This document shows, piece after piece, positions 61,801 through 64,000 of a DNA stretch of 64,000 bases. The DNA is from Embleya sp042956465 (GTDB lineage: Bacteria > Actinomycetota > Actinomycetes > Streptomycetales > Streptomycetaceae). The translations under genes and the position numbers were made by a program. Positions within the stretch are counted from its first letter, which is position 1. Each line of letters opens with the position of its first letter. The stretch is from positions 9,619-73,618 of the forward strand of contig NZ_JBIBGL010000034.1 of assembly GCF_042956465.1 (NCBI RefSeq), read 5' to 3'. The notes under the pieces are model-generated. The model saw only the letters and a list, made by a program, of their open reading frames with translations, was not told the origin of the DNA and did no database searches.

Positions 61801-63614
61801 CCCGCTACGCGCCGCTGAAGCCGACCACCAACCGCACGCACTGCCTGACCTGGCCCGACTGGAGCTCGAACGCCGCGATCGCCCGGGCCAAGGGCATCCG
61901 GCTCGACACCAACTACTACTACATGCCGGATTACTGGAAGAACACGTGGGGCGGGCCGCTGATGAAGGCGAGCCCCGGCTTCTTCACCGGCTCCGGCTTC
62001 CCGATGCGATTCACCGACCCCAGTGGTCAGATGATCGACATCTACCAGGGCACCACGCAGATCAACGACGAATTCCAGCAGGTCTACCCGGACACGTTCG
62101 ACCAGCTCGTCAACGGAGCCAACAACGACGGCTTCTACGGCACATTCGTGATGAACAACCACACGGACTCCGCGAACGCCAACGGCGGAGTGGGCAACGT
62201 GGGCCAGCTCGACATCGAGCAGGCACTGATCGCCTCGGCCAAGGCGAAGAACGTCCCGATCGTGTCGGCCAAACAACTGCTGGACTGGACGGACGCCCGA
62301 AACGCCTCCACGATCACCGGCCTCAACCGAGTGGGCAACTCGGTCACCTTCACGGTCAACCAGAACGCGGCCGCGACCAATCTGATGACGATGCTGCCCA
62401 CCACCGGATCGGGCGGCACCACCCTCACCGCGCTCACCCGCGGCGGTTCGGCGGTCACATTCCAGAAGACCACCGTCAAGGGCATCGAGTACGCCGTCTT
62501 CGACGGGACCTCGGGCGCATACACCGCGACCTACGCCAATCCGGTCGCGCCGCAGATCGCCCAGGCCAAGGCAGCCCCGGCCGCAGACGGCTCGGGCACG
62601 CTGACCTGGACGACCGACGTGCCCTCGACGACGGAGATGCAGCTCGGCACCACGCCGGACCAGATGCCGATCACCCACAAGAGCGTGGAGACCGCGGGCG
62701 AGCACAAGGTCGCCCTGGGCGCGCTCAAGCCCGACACCACCTACTACTACCGACTCACCTCGGAGAACGCGAAGGGCGAGCGCACGGTCTGGCCCGCCCC
62801 GAACGCGAAGCCTGCGGAATTCCGCACCCCCAAGGCCGACCGCAAGGCGCCGGTGATCAGCGACGTCTCGGTCAAGACCTGGCCCGACGGCAGCGCCGAC
62901 CTGACCTGGAAGACGGACAAGCCCACGACCACGTCGGTGCTTCTGGGCGACACCCCGGCGTCGGTGCGACCGGTGTACGCGGACCGGAAGCAGTCGACCA
63001 CCGAGCACCACGCCAAGCTCGGCCACCTCGGCTCGGGCAAGACGTACGCATACCGCCTCGCGGGCGTCGACGCGGCCGGGAACGAAGGCACCTGGACGGG
63101 CGGCGGGGGAAAGAAGAAGGACACCGCACGGCTGGTGATGCCCAGGCCGGGTGTCGCCGAGACGGGCGCGTTCGACTTCACCAACGGCACCGTGTCCGGG
63201 GGAGCGGTGAGCGGCGATCGGCCGAACGCGCTCACCCTGGACAGGGCCGCGACCGGTACCTATATGTCGAAGCCGTTGGACGCCGGCCGGATGGTGACCT
63301 GGCTGGCCGGTGACTGGCAGGCCGAGATCCCCAAGGGCAGCACGCTGCGGGTATCGGTGCGGACCGGCACGACGGCCGTCCCGGACGCGAGCTGGACGCA
63401 ATGGAAGGACCTGTCCCGACCGGGTGACACGGTCGGCAGCGCGTCGCGATTCCTGCAATACCGGGTGGAGCTCACCGGCGACGGTCGCGCGCTTCCCACC
63501 CTCAAGGGAATCGGCTTCACCCACGACGGCACGGTCACCACCACACCGCCGGTGACCGAGGCGGGACCGAACACGCTGCCCGGCCCGAAACCCGTGACGG
63601 GGAAGGGGCGTTGA
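58866..63614 (+). CDS. Secreted multidomain protein: DUF4082/SbsA-Ig pairs, amidotransferase-like and deacetylase-like core, FN3 domains
   Basis: 1582 residues from ATG 58866, with AGGAG ten bases upstream; ATG 58842 lacks one. Signal peptide at about 20-45 after an Arg-rich stretch. Two DUF4082 (about 44-205 and 317-478), each followed by an SbsA-type Ig (209-312, 482-585). Then a GATase-like segment (LVIKADSNPF, GGNLIAMHP; 598-775) and a deacetylase-like barrel (VVMVSTGDNHGQ near 860, ARHVDQNGSC near 942, NYYYMPDYW near 1017). Two FN3-like domains (1232-1415) and a C-terminal beta domain follow. Likely cell-surface carbohydrate hydrolase/deacetylase (inference). Confidence 0.9.
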   Translation: MKAARARTRSGHRQRRGTWTSIAFAAIGALLFTLFAPITAAQAAPCSPCSLFAGAAPTGAVTDTDAVAVEVGVRFRPAGNGTITQIKFWKDAGNTGTHTGRIWNTTTGTATSVTFIDESASGWQTANFTPPIPVAAGSTYIASYVAPVGRYTVTDNFFATDHTVEQLVAPASNGTQGNGVYTYNPGSGMPTDSYQAGNYWVDVSFVPGADTTPPTVTQTTPAAGATGVATAAPLSATFSEPVQPATVQWAVGRTGGPAVTGTTTYSGNTATFQPTTALAVSTGYTVTISGAKDAAGNTMAAKSWSFTTGTGSSQSVETSIWTGPVSPSTPNQTDNNSVEVGVKFRTTTDGQIKSIRFWKLTGSTGPYAVSLWDKNTQTRLATVPNVNRTGSGWQSVDLPTPITVHAGVTYVASYFAPNGNYPANTGSFSQPVGNSMITALADGVDGGNGVYKYNAGSVYPTDSWNGSNYWVDVVFSTNAEDTVAPAVTDMTPTPNANGVLSGIQPSVTFSEPLKPTGLSFLLKRNGTVVPAELELDNPTTPTQLTLKPDAELAYGTPYTLTVSGIKDRSDNAMPDATWSFTTGQAPPTPPCDAPNTGPILVIKADSNPFSCYYTEILRSEGLNSFAVKDASAVTATVLNGYTTVVLGDFAPSAQLVTDLTTWVNAGGNLIAMHPRAALAGLLGLGTSGGFQANQYMKVDSGTAAGAGIYSQLSMQYHGPADVWTVPGGVGTVRVADLYTRTGTSPLGPAVTTRTVGSGTASAFTYDLARSIVQTRQGNPAQAGVENDNFSDSGGPLMRADDMFYPDWIDLSRVQVPQADEQQRLFANLIELGNRAKAPIPRTWYLPGNAATTAPDLLKVVMVSTGDNHGQNLSDMQGRVTRYNNNSSDPACASPIAALRDAAVRNWKCMRGTIYVWGPGPQGTQAPSVSDVQNWTAQGFEIARHVDQNGSCPQLRAGASQTDINAGLGAVYENSLDDFTRYAPLKPTTNRTHCLTWPDWSSNAAIARAKGIRLDTNYYYMPDYWKNTWGGPLMKASPGFFTGSGFPMRFTDPSGQMIDIYQGTTQINDEFQQVYPDTFDQLVNGANNDGFYGTFVMNNHTDSANANGGVGNVGQLDIEQALIASAKAKNVPIVSAKQLLDWTDARNASTITGLNRVGNSVTFTVNQNAAATNLMTMLPTTGSGGTTLTALTRGGSAVTFQKTTVKGIEYAVFDGTSGAYTATYANPVAPQIAQAKAAPAADGSGTLTWTTDVPSTTEMQLGTTPDQMPITHKSVETAGEHKVALGALKPDTTYYYRLTSENAKGERTVWPAPNAKPAEFRTPKADRKAPVISDVSVKTWPDGSADLTWKTDKPTTTSVLLGDTPASVRPVYADRKQSTTEHHAKLGHLGSGKTYAYRLAGVDAAGNEGTWTGGGGKKKDTARLVMPRPGVAETGAFDFTNGTVSGGAVSGDRPNALTLDRAATGTYMSKPLDAGRMVTWLAGDWQAEIPKGSTLRVSVRTGTTAVPDASWTQWKDLSRPGDTVGSASRFLQYRVELTGDGRALPTLKGIGFTHDGTVTTTPPVTEAGPNTLPGPKPVTGKGR

Positions 63615-63643
63615 CCCTCGGCTGAGCCCGCGGGGACGGTACG

Positions 63644-63687
63644 CACGGCCGGGCCCGGAGCGATTTGGCGCTCCGGGCCCGGCCGTG
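63644..63687 (+). terminator. Very strong 19-bp hairpin
   Basis: Perfect arms 63644-63662 and 63669-63687 with loop ATTTGG, 30 bases after the last exoprotein stop. It closes that transcript and insulates the leader that follows. Confidence 0.9.
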
Positions 63688-63846
63688 TACTGTTGCGAAG
63701 TCCGCCCGGGAGGCGAGCAAATCCATGATCACCGATTAGGCGATCGGGAATGCGCTCCGCTAACGTCTGCGGGCACCGCCAAATGCCTCGGAGAATGCAA
63801 ATTCCCGATGCCCGAAGCGGTGGGCGAAGCAGGCCGGAAGGGCTGC

Positions 63847-63852
63847 TAGGCT
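63847..63852 (+). promoter_or_regulatory. -10-like TAGGCT
   Basis: TGCTAGGCT in the purine-rich leader, resembling sigma-HrdB-type -10 elements; no convincing -35. Confidence 0.4.
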
Positions 63853-63935
63853 CGGCGGGCCGGAAGCGGAAGAAACGCAAGTTTCGAAAGCGGAAGGCAC
63901 GAGAAAGCGGACGAAAAGCGGGTCGCAAGATCTGC

Positions 63936-63941
63936 TAGAGT
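63936..63941 (+). promoter_or_regulatory. -10-like TAGAGT
   Basis: TCTGCTAGAGTCCGG closely resembles the TCTGATAGAGT -10 region known from Streptomyces rrn promoters. The GGAAAACGCGGAAACGCGG leader follows. Confidence 0.55.
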
Positions 63942-64000
63942 CCGGGAGGCGGAAAACGCGGAAACGCGGTGGACGCCGAAAGCGAGGAAAGCGAAGCCGC

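Larger units (their letters stand above)
63688..64000 (+). promoter_or_regulatory. Probable rRNA operon upstream/leader region (operon beyond the window)
   Basis: Purine-rich, AT-richer DNA with many GGAAGCGGAAG/GAAACG-type repeats, as upstream of Streptomyces rrn operons, which have several tandem promoters. Two -10 candidates are listed separately; a third, CTAACGT, lies near 63762. No protein, tRNA or rRNA is in the window itself. The assignment rests on resemblance of the leader only. Confidence 0.6.

Noticed and set aside
55293..63524. Open frame of over 2700 codons on the minus strand opposite the two exoprotein genes
   Set aside because: In very GC-rich coding DNA the antisense frame rarely meets stops. 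Its product is a Gly/Val/Arg/Ala-rich mix without domains, while the plus strand encodes clear families.
63750..63938. 62-residue Arg/Lys-rich frame near the window end
   Set aside because: The basic composition is just translation of the purine-rich leader; no Shine-Dalgarno and no gene-like codon pattern.
1..64000. Insertion sequences, integrases, attachment sites and tRNA genes
   Set aside because: I looked for transposase or integrase-like proteins, terminal inverted repeats and tRNA-like cloverleafs and saw none that I could support.

Overview
The window comes from a very GC-rich actinomycete. Third codon positions are almost all G or C, GTG and TTG starts are common, and genes often overlap by 1-11 bases. 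The content (homogentisate pathway, TerD-CAP protein, FHA-type FtsK/SpoIIIE ATPase, Wzm/Wzt exporter, DUF4082 exoproteins, an rRNA-type leader with a TAGAGT -10) fits the Streptomycetaceae and relatives such as Embleya or Yinghuangia. The species cannot be named from the sequence alone.

Layout. (1) 1-2625: end of hmgA, an unrecognised coupled gene, and fahA, forming a homogentisate (Phe/Tyr) degradation operon closed by a clear hairpin. (2) 2850-6985: hypothetical protein, TerD-CAP fusion, ABC-F ATPase and a PIG-L deacetylase. (3) 7381-31518: a large surface-polysaccharide locus in several transcription units. It has a DegT aminotransferase, a polymerase-like membrane protein, a GNAT, a Wzz/BY-kinase fusion, seven GT4 glycosyltransferases, a Wzm/Wzt ABC exporter, three FemAB/CelD-type acetyltransferase-fold proteins (two in tandem), two NodB deacetylases and an initiating PglC/WbaP-type phosphoglycosyl transferase. 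(4) 31651-51792: a type VII secretion-like locus. One arm encodes a 2506-residue repeat protein, a beta-helix/AAA+ fusion and a stalked membrane-anchored protein. The divergent arm encodes three small helical WXG100-like proteins. A third unit encodes an FHA-bearing three-ATPase EccC and a membrane protein with a long low-complexity tail. (5) 52472-55174: O-antigen-ligase-like protein, NeuD/PglD-type acyltransferase and GalE-type epimerase, which look like a continuation of the polysaccharide locus. (6) 55401-63614: two very large secreted multidomain proteins that share DUF4082 and SbsA-type Ig modules. (7) 63688-64000: A/G-rich leader with probable tandem -10 elements, the likely promoter region of an rRNA operon lying beyond the window.

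How they may work together (inference). The sugar genes could build and export a cell-surface glycan. The secreted DUF4082 proteins and NodB enzymes could trim or modify it. The type VII-like island sits inside this locus and carries no recognisable EccB, EccD, EccE or mycosin. Its giant protein and the beta-helix/AAA+ protein are translationally coupled, so they probably act together. This island is the best candidate for a poorly described system here.
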